Shown one piece after another: positions 23,746-34,313 of a stretch of 64,000 bases of DNA. The stretch's first letter is position 1. Each line of letters opens with the position of its first letter. The notes beneath the pieces were generated by a model, which saw only the letters and a list, made by a program, of their open reading frames with translations, had not been told where the DNA came from and did no database searches. This DNA comes from Pleurotus ostreatus/Saccharomyces cerevisiae fusant. Taxonomy: Eukaryota > Opisthokonta. A program made the position numbers and the translations under genes. The stretch lies in contig JAMQCK010000047.1 in NCBI GenBank assembly GCA_024196135.1, positions 62,001 through 126,000 of the forward strand, read 5' to 3'.

Positions 23746-24256
23746 AAACCCAAGTCTGCATACCGCGGCTCTTCTCATGGACCTACGATCCGCCTTGTAT
23801 CCTTACCGCCCGTTTAACCCCCTCCGCTTTCGTTCATCGTCCTCTTGCTTTTTCCACCCTCGCACATGCATCCCTTGTTATACTTATTGGATACTAATTA
23901 TTGTCGCGTACACACAAATTTTTACGGACTTGCCGACTCGCACCTGACAGACATGAACATTATTTCGGATGAACGGGTTTGCTCTGCGTTTGGTGGCGCG
24001 CTTCGGCCTGGCTTCGAGGATGCCCCGGGTACGCGGACCGTGCCTCTATAGGAGGATAGACTTCACCGGAATTACTCATTTTGGCAGCTGGCCCACATCG
24101 CAGGCGGAGGTAGATCCCAGGGGAGTACAACCGACCTGCCGGATGGTTTGCTGAAGGACCGAGGTGGGTTCTTCCGTTTCCTCAGCGCCTCCCTTCGTCC
24201 GTGCTTGTCGCACTTATTACCTTGCTCTCCACTCTCACCTCCCTACTTGCTCACCC
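23746..24256. other. Intergenic, VTI1 to F-box gene 2
   Basis: About 510 nt holding the VTI1 3' UTR and the promoter of the next gene. C/T-rich tracts at 24175-24250 lie directly before the F-box ATG. Nothing else was seen. Confidence 0.5.
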
Positions 24257-25875
24257 ATGTCTTCCAGGCGATTTTCGACGACTTTGCGCTGCTTGCATAT
24301 CGCGGAGCTCGTATTGCTGATCTGCGCGGAGCTCAGAGATGCGGAGTGCCACAAATCATTGGCGGCGTTTGCGTTGTGTTGCAGATCTGTGTGCGAGCCC
24401 GCACTCGATGTATTGTGGGAGGAGCAGTATTCACTGGTTGGGCTGACGACGGCGCTGTCTTGTCATCTACCTGGGGACGATCTGCAGAGGCACGGGCGGA
24501 AGGTATTGTATACTCATACAAACGCTGATTTACGCTGACGATCTTCATTTAGCTGACTCCTTCAGACATCTCACCGCAGGACTGGGAGCGCGGACAAACC
24601 TACGCACGACGCGTGAAGAAGTTCTCCATACCTTCGTGCAACCTCAGCTGCGTCGAACGCGTCCGGCGGCCGACCGTGCACAGAAGCGTTCTAGAGACAC
24701 TCTTCTCACACGCCGCCGACTCCCGCCTCTTCCCTAACCTCCGGACCCTCAACTTCAGCTACGAGCCCGCCTACAAGCGCTATCTCCGCCTCTTCGTCGG
24801 GCCCACTCTGCGCTCCCTGCGCATCCACTTCTGGCACGACGAGGACCATGGGTACCTCCTGCCCGCGCTCCCCTGCATGTGCCCCGACCTCGAGTCGATG
24901 GCGCTTGAGGGCGTGAGCCGGCCCGCCATTAGCGCGCTCGCCGCGCTGGACCAGATCCTGGGCTGGCGCTCGGTCACGCACGCGGAACTTCCGTGTACGA
25001 TCACGGGCAGCCTCGCTCATGTCAGCCGCCAGGCGTCGCTGCGGTCGCTCAGGCTGACCCTCGACGCGGAGGACAGCTGGGTGCCAGCGACGCGGCCGGG
25101 ATTTGAGAGGCTGGAGCGGCTGGCCATACGAACGGAGTATCCATCGAAGGTGGTGTCCTTGTTGCGGGCCATGTCGAGTGCGCCGCTGACGCTCGAGTCT
25201 TTCTCTGTCGAAATTGAGAGCGGGGCGTGGATTGCGCGCAACACCGAGATAGAGCGGAGCTTTCAGAAGTTGGCGGGCTTGCTGGACCTTTCCGTGTTGC
25301 GTAAATTCGTGTACACGCAGGAACACAGAGGACTCCATCCTGCGGATGCATGGCCAGTCGTCTCTGCGTCCAGCATCGTCGGCTTCTCTCGCTGTCCCAA
25401 CATGGTCCATTTCGAGGTCGCGTGCGAGTCGGACGTCATCGACGCGGACATAGCGGTGCTCGCGCGAGCGTGGCCACAATTGGAGTGCTTCTCGCTTGGC
25501 GCAAACGAGTGCACTAGCGATCGACAACTACCGCGCGCCTCCTCCCCGACTCTGGCCTCATTGACATCCTTTGCTACATACTGCCCTTTGCTTTCGCGAC
25601 TTCAGCTCGTCGTCGACGCAACATCCATTCCGCCTCTTCCACCGACACCGCTCAGTCACCAATGCTCAGCTCCGAGCATATGCCTTCGCCTTGAAGCCTC
25701 TACGATGCACGGCGATGCACACGCAATCGCCGACTTTATCCTGGCCATATTCAAGGGCAAGAAGCAGATCGATCTACCCATCGAGCCGGGGACCCTTTCC
25801 CATCCTGCAGTCTTATGGGCTGCGGTGCAGAAACGGGTAAAGTGCTTGCAGAAACAAAGGACCAGCATAGCTTGA
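24257..25875 (+). CDS. F-box/leucine-rich-type protein 2
   Basis: Probable SCF substrate adaptor, paralogous to the genes at 15038 and 26393. Two exons, 24257-24502 and 24553-25875; 522 residues. The first exon carries the F-box-like helix (ELVLLICAELRD), LAAFALCCRSV and then ALDVLWEEQYSL. The second exon starts with PQDWERGQTYARRVKKF, the counterpart of the block seen in its sisters. It continues as leucine-rich repeats (FPNLRTLNF, LRSLRIHFW, LRSLRLTLD). The ending (LWAAVQKRVKCL) also matches its sisters. The target is unknown. Confidence 0.82.
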
Positions 25876-26392
25876 GGTACGCTCATTATTAGGGCTTGCG
25901 CTATAGTTTGCTTACGACGTTCGTGCAGTCTTCGGTCAAAAGTGATTTATAAATCTTCTGCGCCACCGCGCCTGCTATGTATACTGTGAGTCTGACGAAT
26001 GAGCGGTGCATATGTCGGTGTCTTATGCTATTCTTGCAGACCATGATACGCTGCGATATTCCTAGTACTGTCGTTCCCATACAATCCAAATATAGATAAT
26101 TCAGAGCCGTGTTCTTATTTCTATCGACTTTCCGCCAGTAGCTGGATGGCCTGTGTTATTGGTATAACAATCGTTGGGCTACGCGTGATGTCGGTCACAG
26201 TGATAGTAACATGCAGTCGCTCCCGGGCCCGAATGTCTTCGTGGCTTCCACTTCGACTGACGGAGTCCCTATTGGGCACAGCAAGAGCATCATGTTCATT
26301 CAAGAGGAATGGTAGTAGTGGACTCGTGTGAGAAAGGAGGAGCGCTGCGATACTTGGCTACTCTGCAGAATCCTCCATGCCCTTCTTCCTTT
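25876..26392. other. Intergenic between convergent F-box genes
   Basis: About 515 nt between the 3' ends of two convergent genes. It is AT-richer than the coding sequence and shows no supported feature. Confidence 0.5.
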
Positions 26393-28119
26393 TCAAGAAC
26401 CAAATGCTGCTGCCAGGAGATGCCTGGACCATCTACAGAACATCAGCATCGTACACACGGTGCGGACTGTAGGGCTCACCTCATACGGATTTGTGTATTG
26501 CTGGAGATCATCGAGTATCGGTGCCACGGCATTCCATCTCGACGTATATGGTGGTCGCACCTCCGTTATGTAGAACGGGAGAGATATGCGCGGATTGCCA
26601 CGGAAGGCGGCGTGCAAGAAACCCGCTACGGCGGCGGAGTCCTTGATGGGGCAGTTGTAGTGCTCGAACTTGACCACCCTACCAGGAGCATGGCCAGGGG
26701 GTGCTGGTTCGAAGGGAGGAACCACTCGGGCGTCGAGGCCGTCCAATTTGAACTCATGCAGGAAGGGGCAGGATTGCCCGAAGGATGCGACGGAGGCGAG
26801 CGTCGCTCCCGTGAGAGGGTAAATTCTCTTCCACTCGAAAGGCTGCTGAGGGTGGATGAATAGGCATTCTAAGTCCGGCCAAGCTGCAGCGAGCGCCGCG
26901 TAATGGGTATCCTGGACGTCGAAGCGAGCGTCGACGTGGAACTCCTTCAACCGCGTGAACTTCGCGAACTGAACGAGCGTCTCCGCCGGCAGGGCCTTCT
27001 GCGCGGAAGGTTCTTCTTCGTGCGTGTGGGCGTAGCGGAAGTGGGCGAGGGAGTCTGGGGTGATCATCTGCGCGATGGTGTTAAGGTTGTGTAGCCTGGC
27101 GCGGTCGCCGTCCTCCGCAGGGCTCTCGGCAACATTGATGATGACCTTCTCGACGGCGATGGGCGTGCTAGACAGAGCTCGGATGAGGAACACCGGATGC
27201 CACGACGCCGACAGCCAGAGCGAGAGGCGCTTCAGCCCGTTCACGAAGCCCGGCGTCGTTGCGGGCGTCCACTCGTACTCGTATTCCCCGCTGAGCGTGA
27301 GGTCCAGAATTCGGAGATCTGGCAACTGGCTGAGGTGGCGCAGAGTTTCCGGATGCGCGTCGTCGATCGCGACCCAAGTCAGCGCACGCCAGCCTGCGAT
27401 GGTCTTCTCGTAGGGCAGCCTCATTTTGCGCGGCTTGGCGTATTGCCTCCGCGGAGGGTCCTCAATGCGTATTTCGTGTAGGTTGGGACACGCCGATGGG
27501 ATGGTAGGCAGCAGCTTCAAGGTCTGCGCGCTGATGCGAGGGCAGATGGTCAACGAGCGGAGCGTGGGGCTGAGGAACGTGGGGAGAAGTGCAAGGTCGC
27601 GGGCACTCGGATCATCGTCGCCTCCTCTGAAATCCAACTCCTGAAGATTTGGGAAGATGGGCGCTTCGCCGGCGCAGAGGCCCAAGTAGTCGACGGTCTC
27701 CTCTGCCACAAAATATCGCCAGTTGCCATAATCTGAATTGCCACTGAATGAGAGGCGCAGGCTCTTGACACGGCGCGCGTAGGTCTGAACACGATCCCAG
27801 TCTTCATCTGGTATGTCGCCTTCAATTTCGAGCCGCTGCGTGATCGAGAGTGAGTGCTCAATATTCGCCGAAAGGGGAAGTGAAAGCGACGCACAAATTC
27901 CCGTTGCCATGTGTGCCGATGCACTTTGTGCTGAGGGATCGCCTGGACAAAGTGGACGAGGCTCTTCTGTTTTTCCCAAAGGACGTCGAGGGCGATTTCG
28001 CAAACGGTTTTGTTTGTCACGGCAAGCGAAACCAGTGTTCGGAGAAGACCCTCTTCCCGCAAGTGCTCGCACATATGACGTACAAACTCCGGTATTTGTA
28101 GACAGCGCGCGCTAGACAT
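26393..28119 (-). CDS. F-box/leucine-rich-type protein 3
   Basis: Third member of the same F-box set. Exons in reading order: 28119-27895 and 27835-26393; 555 residues. The N-terminal module is EFVRHMCEHLREE, then LVSLAVTNKTV, then ALDVLWEKQKSL. The intron sits at the same place as in the sisters. The second exon opens with PDEDWDRVQTYARRVKSLRL and runs as irregular leucine-rich repeats (FPNLQELDF, LRSLTICP). The C-terminus after ILDDLQQY differs from the sisters and ends in a Cys/Arg-rich stretch, so the last 25 residues may be affected by an unrecognised intron. It is divergent from FunK1-B. Confidence 0.8.
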
Positions 28120-28650
28120 CTCTTCGGGGATAGGCCAACGGCCTTCCGCAGACTTGGAGGATAACGGTCGTGCGGCGAACCCGAGTGTTCGGGTTGAGGC
28201 GTTTATTACTTTGCTGCATTTTGATCCCGCGCACGTGGCGTCGGCGTCGAATTATGCATGGGCATGAGCGCTGCGAAATTCTACAAAAATATTCAGGAGC
28301 AAGGGACCTGCAGCTACAGAATTTGTAACTGTTCAACGGGCTGTAGAGTGCTCACAGACTCCGTGAGCGGAGGCACTTGCAAAAGATGGGTTTCGTTGAG
28401 TGATTGCAAAGAGGCCGGAGATTGCCGATCGGAACGTGTCTAATGCACGTGCGGTTTGTTGTTCAACTTGACTTTGGCCACCACCACCACCACCACCACC
28501 ACCGCAAACTCGAGGGCATTCCATTGCTCTCCCGCGCCAGCTTTTTGACTCACGTGCGCTATAGTACAAAAGGTATGTACTCTGCCCTCACGTTTTCTCA
28601 ATCTCTTCCCCATCCCGCCTCGTTGTGCCACTCGCGCGCTCTTGCTCATC
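28120..28650. promoter_or_regulatory. Divergent promoter region, F-box 3 / FunK1-B
   Basis: About 530 nt between the start codons of two divergent genes. It contains a CAC trinucleotide run (28478-28503) and C/T-rich tracts near 28590-28630. An additional N-terminal exon of FunK1-B could also lie here. Confidence 0.45.
28478..28503. repeat. (CCA)n microsatellite
   Basis: An uninterrupted CCA/CAC run of about 26 nt in the intergenic region before FunK1-B. It could read as a His or Pro run in some frames, but no supported gene covers it. Confidence 0.85.
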
Positions 28651-31640
28651 ATGGAACTTCGCAGGTGTCGCAACCCTCGCAGCCTACCCAACGCTACCGG
28701 ACACCTATTTACACCCCACAAGCCTCGCTTCATCAGCGCCGACTACTACGACATGGAAAACCTGGAGCAGACCCGCAAGCGGCATCGCGACAATGCTGCG
28801 AGAGGCAGAACTCGCGCCTGCCACCCGGAACTATTCTTCGCGACCTACGCATCCAAGCACAAGCTCCTTTCCTCTTCACAAAGGACGGCTCTGATTCGGG
28901 CGCTCTCCAAAGGGTCTGCTTTCCACCCCAGCACCAATGAATGGGCTGTACTTCCAATGCCACGCACTCAACGTATCAATGACGACCCGAACAACCCCGT
29001 GTATAAGACGGAGGACGCGCACTTCAAGGGGCTGGAAACGGTTGTCGCGCAGATCCTTTCTGCGGCGGAGGAAACCTTGCCCAAGCGCTACAGTCCGGAG
29101 AAGCGCACCACGGAATTCATGTGCCAACCGACTCGTATCACCCTGTCTGAGACGACGGGGTCCTCTCAGCGCATGGACAACTTCTTTGTACGCCGGACGT
29201 CCTCGTACCCCTCCGGCCTGGATCTCAATAGAAATCCGGAAGTCTCGGTAGAAGAGACCGAGGCTCCTCGAGTTATCTACACCGCCGACGTCACCGCCGC
29301 CGGCGAATCAAAAACGGACGAGAAACCTAAGGACAAGCTCGATGTAAGTAGCTCCCTTGTCGCCATCAGCGCTTGACTCATTCGTTACGCAGAACCAGAA
29401 GAAAGTCTGCGGCCACCAGGGCCACATCTTCCAGAACGACATTGGCCGCTTCGCTGTCTTCACGTACACCATCGAACGCTCGAAATTGCGGATCTGGTTC
29501 CACACGCGATCCCACTCAGCAGTTACGACTGAGATTGATATCTACAACGTAAGTCTACCGCCCTGCAACTCCATAATCGTACTGATGTACTCCAAGCATG
29601 ACGAGGGATGGTTCTTCGAATTCATCCTCTTCATGACCTACGCGCCGTACCACGAGCTCGGCATCGACCCTTCTGTCAGGCGTGTTCTGGACAAGGAACG
29701 TCGCCTACAGTACCAGTTCGACATCTACCCCTCGAAGCGCTGCAAGAAGCCTGCCATTTACCAGACGGTACGGATTCTGGACGAATCCTCCAGCCAGACC
29801 GTGTACTCTCGGGCGATGCGTGTTTTCGATGTCCGCCTAGTCATCAAGAACTCCGACGATCCAGAGGAGCGGACACTGGCCGAGGAGGCGAACGTGCTTC
29901 GTGACTACTGGGTGTACGACGACGTGAGCGACGAGAAGGTCATCCAGTCGCGCATCCTCGAGCGTATAGGGAAGCTAAAGGGCGTCGCGAGCAAGGCCAA
30001 GAAACATTTCATGGCGATCTTGCAAGATGGCATCGTGCGCCATCCATCCATTAAGGATGAGAAGAGCGGCACGGTGCCATCCCCGCCCAAGGCGGCGAAG
30101 CCCTTCCGTTTCGAGCTCGACGACAATCCCGCGCGCGCCAAGCCTGCCAAATCCCAAATAAAGGAGTCCGAGGAAGTTAGGACGCCGGCAGCTCTGCAGG
30201 GGAACATTCCCGGCGCACCGAAGATCGACGCTGTCCCGTTGCTGCAGCTCCACGGAAAGAAGCACTGCCGCACCGTCTACAAGCAGCTCTGCATGGATCT
30301 CTACAAAGTCAACGACCCCGCCGTCTTCTTTCATGCTCTGGCCGAAGTAATGCAAAGTGAGACTTCGGCATAATTTCAGGACCGCAAGCGTACTGACGAA
30401 CTCATAGTCTTGCACTACTTCAAGCTCATCGGCTACGTACATCGGGACGTGAGCCCTGGCAACTTCCTTCTTCATCACATATCTGGCGCGCTGCCGGACC
30501 TCCCGCAGCAGATAACTCGCGATGTACTAAAGGAGTGGGTGACCATTGTTTCCGACCTCGAATATGCCAGACCTTACACCGGAAGTCTCGGTCACGACCC
30601 CCTCACGGTACGTGCTTGTGCACAGCCCGTCATGATTTTACTCACAACCTTGTTAGGGCACTGTGTATTACACTGCGATTGAGGTGCAAGGTGGCAGGCA
30701 TCGCTTCGTCGACGCTGCGGACACCGACCTGGACGAGGAGCCTACCATCAAGGCTCAAGATACGAAGAACGACCCTACGTCCAATTTCGCGTTCACCTTC
30801 TATCACGACATCGAGTCCGCCGTGTGGATGGCTATCGACTTCATCACGCGCAAGATGCCAAAGACGATACTGGATGGTCGTGCTGCACGCGCGGACGAGG
30901 TGGCTGCTATGCTTCGGGGCTGCGCTATTCAACTCTTCACGGACAACAGGGAAGGGTCCGTCTCGCGCAACGACTTCGTCACCGATCCGCAAGAGACACG
31001 GAAGGTACACGACAAGATCAAGGACGTCTACGCTGGTACACCGGTTGCAGAGGTCATTAGTCTTGTGCAGAAGCTACGGAGGGCATACAAATCGCTTGAG
31101 CAGCCCAAAGCTCGGACGACGAAGGTCAAGAACAACTGCCGCATATTCCACCCCGACCTCTTTGAGGACACGATCTACGAAACTTTCGAGCAGACGTTCC
31201 GCAAGATCAGCGATTACTATCTTGACCACCCCGAAACCTTCGTCGACGTGCCACCGCCCCCACCTCCTAGCGCACCGCCAACACCCACCCCCGCCCCTCG
31301 AAAACCGAGGAATAAAAAGGGCAGGGGCCCGCCCTCGCAACCCCGGATCGACGAAGATGTCGAAATGGAGGCCGCCAGCGAAACTCTCGTCGAAACTGAC
31401 GAGGAAGAGGAGGCGGTGCCAGCGCCCTGCCCCCTCACGCAAGGCAGCAGGGGTCGCAAGCGTGCAGCACCGAAGGACAGGGGTCAGCGTTCGCCCAAGA
31501 AGCGGCGCTCAGGGGACGAGGCCTCAAGCTCCAGCGCTGAGAGATCGGACGGGTCATCCGGGCGACGACGCTCTCCTCGCCTTCGAGCACGAGAGTTACA
31601 ATCGCAACGGAAGTCCAACTCGGGCCGCAGGTGTGGATGA
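28651..31640 (+). CDS. FunK1-type fungal protein kinase B
   Basis: Paralogue of the FunK1 gene at 16931. Exons: 28651-29343, 29393-29548, 29597-30356, 30408-30607, 30657-31640; 930 residues. All four intron positions match those of the paralogue. The catalytic loop near residue 545 is a complete HRDVSPGNFLL, followed by VSDLEYA (DLE instead of DFG, normal for FunK1) and GTVYYTAIEVQ. A proline-rich linker (VPPPPPP) leads to an acidic patch and a strongly basic end (RGRKRAAP, SPKKRRS, GRRRSPR), suggesting nuclear localisation. The third exon uses an AAG acceptor at 29594-29596. The start is uncertain: the ATG at 28651 is the first in the open frame, but a CAG acceptor lies just inside it (ending about 28664) and could give a different first exon. 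Confidence 0.82.
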
Positions 31641-31867
31641 CGGCGAGGTATCCGGATTTTTGGTAGATAGATTACTGTACAAAGGATTTCTTTCTCGCTT
31701 CTCCGGAGCTTTATTTGTTCTCGCTCACAATAGTCCGATTGCCCATACGTTCTTGCCTTAAATTCATGAAATGGTAAGTAAAATGAAGCATGAGACCGAT
31801 CCAATCCTAGTTAGGTACATGAACAACGACAGCATAGTAGCATAACAAAGTACATTAGTAAAAGTCA

Positions 31868-33445
31868 TCAAAACAACACTTCGTCCTCGTCCAGCCGAGG
31901 CACGATACTCGTCCCCCGCACTTTCAGCCGCTCGATATGCGGCAGCGCGTCCCGGATCTGCGCCCCCACCTGCCTGCTCGTCTCGTCGAACCCCTCCTTG
32001 TCCGCACAGCACAGCCGGCCCCAGGTGTGGTCGAGCAGCAGCGTGCGCAGGTGCGTGCACGCGCGCAGCCAGCGCACCATGCGCGGGGAGAAGACGAGGT
32101 CGACGTGCACGCGGCTGACGTTGATCATGAGCGTGCTCGCGGCGAAGACGCAGGCGTCGTGGTCGTGCGGCGTGGGCTGCTGGTCGTCCTCGTCCCACGG
32201 CCACTCGCCGACGTCGAGCTCGAAGGTCGTTGTCACTCCCGTAAGGCGGTTGTGCACGGGAACCAGCGGGCGAATGTTGCACAATGAAGGTGTGATTGGC
32301 GCATCCCAGTAGCAGTCGAGCTGAACGTGAACGTGGTGCAACATGGGCGTCCTGCTCGCGGAGCCAAGCACGAATGCGACGACGGGCGCGGCGGCAAGCA
32401 GCTGCTCGAGACGAGGCAGCTCGAGCGTCGGCGGCGGACGTCGCGAGCCCCGTCGAGACAGGAAACTCTTGGCGCAGTCACGAATGTCCAGAGATCGGAG
32501 GTTGGGGTGCCGCGCTAGGAATGCGCAAAATGTCCGCTGAGATGCCCGTGACATGCGCATAGAGAACTGTGTGAGAAGGGGTAACGTGAGACGATCCAGT
32601 ACGTCGTCCCATTGAGCTCGCGATGTCAAGCGAGGTGGTAGCGAAAGCGTCAATGAGGTAAGGAAGGATTGGTTGAGGACGTCGAGTACACGCGTTTCTA
32701 CGCGCCAGGACGGCCCGAAGGCCCTCCCACCCAGCAAGGCCTCGTCGACAGGCGAGTCCAGCAGTATCAAGTCCTGCGACTCCGCGTATGGCGGGAACAG
32801 GTACTTGTCAGGCGCTGAGATGAGACGCGTCTTTGAAAGACACGTCCGAAGTGCCCAGGCGCCTTTCAACATAGTGGGGGCGACGCGTAGCCGGTCAAGC
32901 GCTCCGAGCGGCGAAAGTGCACTAGCACCGCCATCGACGATCGCTAGCGAGCGGCACCCTCGGGCTGCCGCTGCTTCGAGGACCCGAGCAAGCGCGATGC
33001 GAACGTCCACAAGTCGCATCTTCCACGCGCGCGAAGGTCTGCTGGCTGCCGCCAGCGAGAAGTCCACCGTAAACTTGTCGATCGCGACGAGCTTCGTGAC
33101 CAGGCGGAACATGATGCGAAACTGGGCTTGTAGGCCCACCGAGCGTGGATCTTGGACATACCAGTGGATGTGCCGTGCCGTCGTGGGGTAGAGGGACATG
33201 ATGAGCGCGCGGTGGAGCTGATAGGGAGTGGGGGCATTGCGCGAGGAGAAGAAGAGCGTGAGGCGCTCGATGCGGCGGGGGTCGGTCTGGCCGTAGCGCG
33301 CAAGGAGCGCGGGGATCGCCAGGAAGTGGAGCTTGCGGCATACTGTGGCAAAGAGCAGGAGGGCGTCGGGGTCTGATAGTTGCAGTATCAGGTTGATGAG
33401 TTCTTGAGGGATGATAGTGAACAGGTCGATGGTCGCAGCAGCCAT
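31868..33445 (-). CDS. F-box protein 4 (different subtype)
   Basis: Single-exon gene of 525 residues. The N-terminus is a canonical F-box: IIPQELINLILQLSDP, then LLLFATVCRKLHFLAIPALL. The rest has scattered leucine-rich segments (LRSLDIRDC) without a recognisable catalytic domain. It lacks the ALDxLW signature and the intron of the other three F-box genes, so it belongs to another branch of the superfamily. The expected role is substrate recruitment to an SCF ubiquitin ligase; the target is unknown. It converges on FunK1-B with about 230 nt between stop codons. Confidence 0.8.
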   Translation of the reverse strand: MAAATIDLFTIIPQELINLILQLSDPDALLLFATVCRKLHFLAIPALLARYGQTDPRRIERLTLFFSSRNAPTPYQLHRALIMSLYPTTARHIHWYVQDPRSVGLQAQFRIMFRLVTKLVAIDKFTVDFSLAAASRPSRAWKMRLVDVRIALARVLEAAAARGCRSLAIVDGGASALSPLGALDRLRVAPTMLKGAWALRTCLSKTRLISAPDKYLFPPYAESQDLILLDSPVDEALLGGRAFGPSWRVETRVLDVLNQSFLTSLTLSLPPRLTSRAQWDDVLDRLTLPLLTQFSMRMSRASQRTFCAFLARHPNLRSLDIRDCAKSFLSRRGSRRPPPTLELPRLEQLLAAAPVVAFVLGSASRTPMLHHVHVQLDCYWDAPITPSLCNIRPLVPVHNRLTGVTTTFELDVGEWPWDEDDQQPTPHDHDACVFAASTLMINVSRVHVDLVFSPRMVRWLRACTHLRTLLLDHTWGRLCCADKEGFDETSRQVGAQIRDALPHIERLKVRGTSIVPRLDEDEVLF

Positions 33446-34313
33446 GGCGCCTGATAGTTATCCGGCTAGACGACGATTAGATTCGCTTGCGAGGCGAGCA
33501 AAGGTGGCCGCACCAGATGTGGTCAGCGTCCGATCCTGCGAATGTCCTTGTACTCCAAAGGTACAACAGCAGCACCCCGAGTGATCCTCTGTACACGGCA
33601 GCAACGTGGTTTCGTCAGCAACAGCGAGGCGTTGGCGAAGATGGCATCAGCGCTCACCTTGGTGTCCAATCTCAACAGGCTATCCAATGAGTCAATCTAG
33701 CGTCGTGCGCGTCGTACAGCGTTCAAGTTCGTTGGAAGGGAAGGAGAGGCGGTGAAGAGAGACTTCGTGGGCGCCGTGATGGCGGTTCCGTCCAAGATGG
33801 ACGTCGACCGGCGCAAGCCCATTGTTTAGCCGCATTCGGAACGGATGCATTCTCGGCGCCCGCCGATCCCAGGACGCTCGACTCTTCCTGAACATCCTGT
33901 CTCGCCGTACGACGCTCGCACAGCAGCTGAAGTCATTCCGACGACGAAGATCATCGCCTGATGCGCGAGTCTGACTCGCAAGCGACAGCTAGACGCCCAG
34001 TGGCAACGGTGGCACACCGCCCTTCTCGCACGCAGCCACAGTTCGACGAACAAATGCCAACAACATCTATTCGTACTCCAAGGGTGAATATATATTATAC
34101 AGGTATCTCTGGAATATCAGTAGGTGTTGCAGCGGTACCGTAGATGAAGCTAAATGAAGGCGCAATCCTAGCTTGCCCTTCGCCATTATTTTAGTAAATC
34201 GGGTCATCGGGGAGACGTACAAAACCAGGGACGAGTCGTAGGAGGCATGAACGGTAACAGGCAGGGCGAAAGGACTAGCAGCAGCAAGGAATATCAGTCT
34301 TAAAGACCGATCT
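33446..34313. other. Intergenic, F-box 4 to ABC transporter 3' end
   Basis: About 870 nt with no supported gene. The right part should hold the transporter 3' UTR; the left part is upstream of the F-box gene. Short open frames here have no recognisable content. Confidence 0.5.

Noticed and set aside
28478..28520. CAC run followed by CTCGAG, resembling a cloning-vector His-tag end
   Set aside because: The flanks are ordinary genomic sequence, the reading context is non-coding and the run is longer than a vector tag. It is a microsatellite by chance near an XhoI site.
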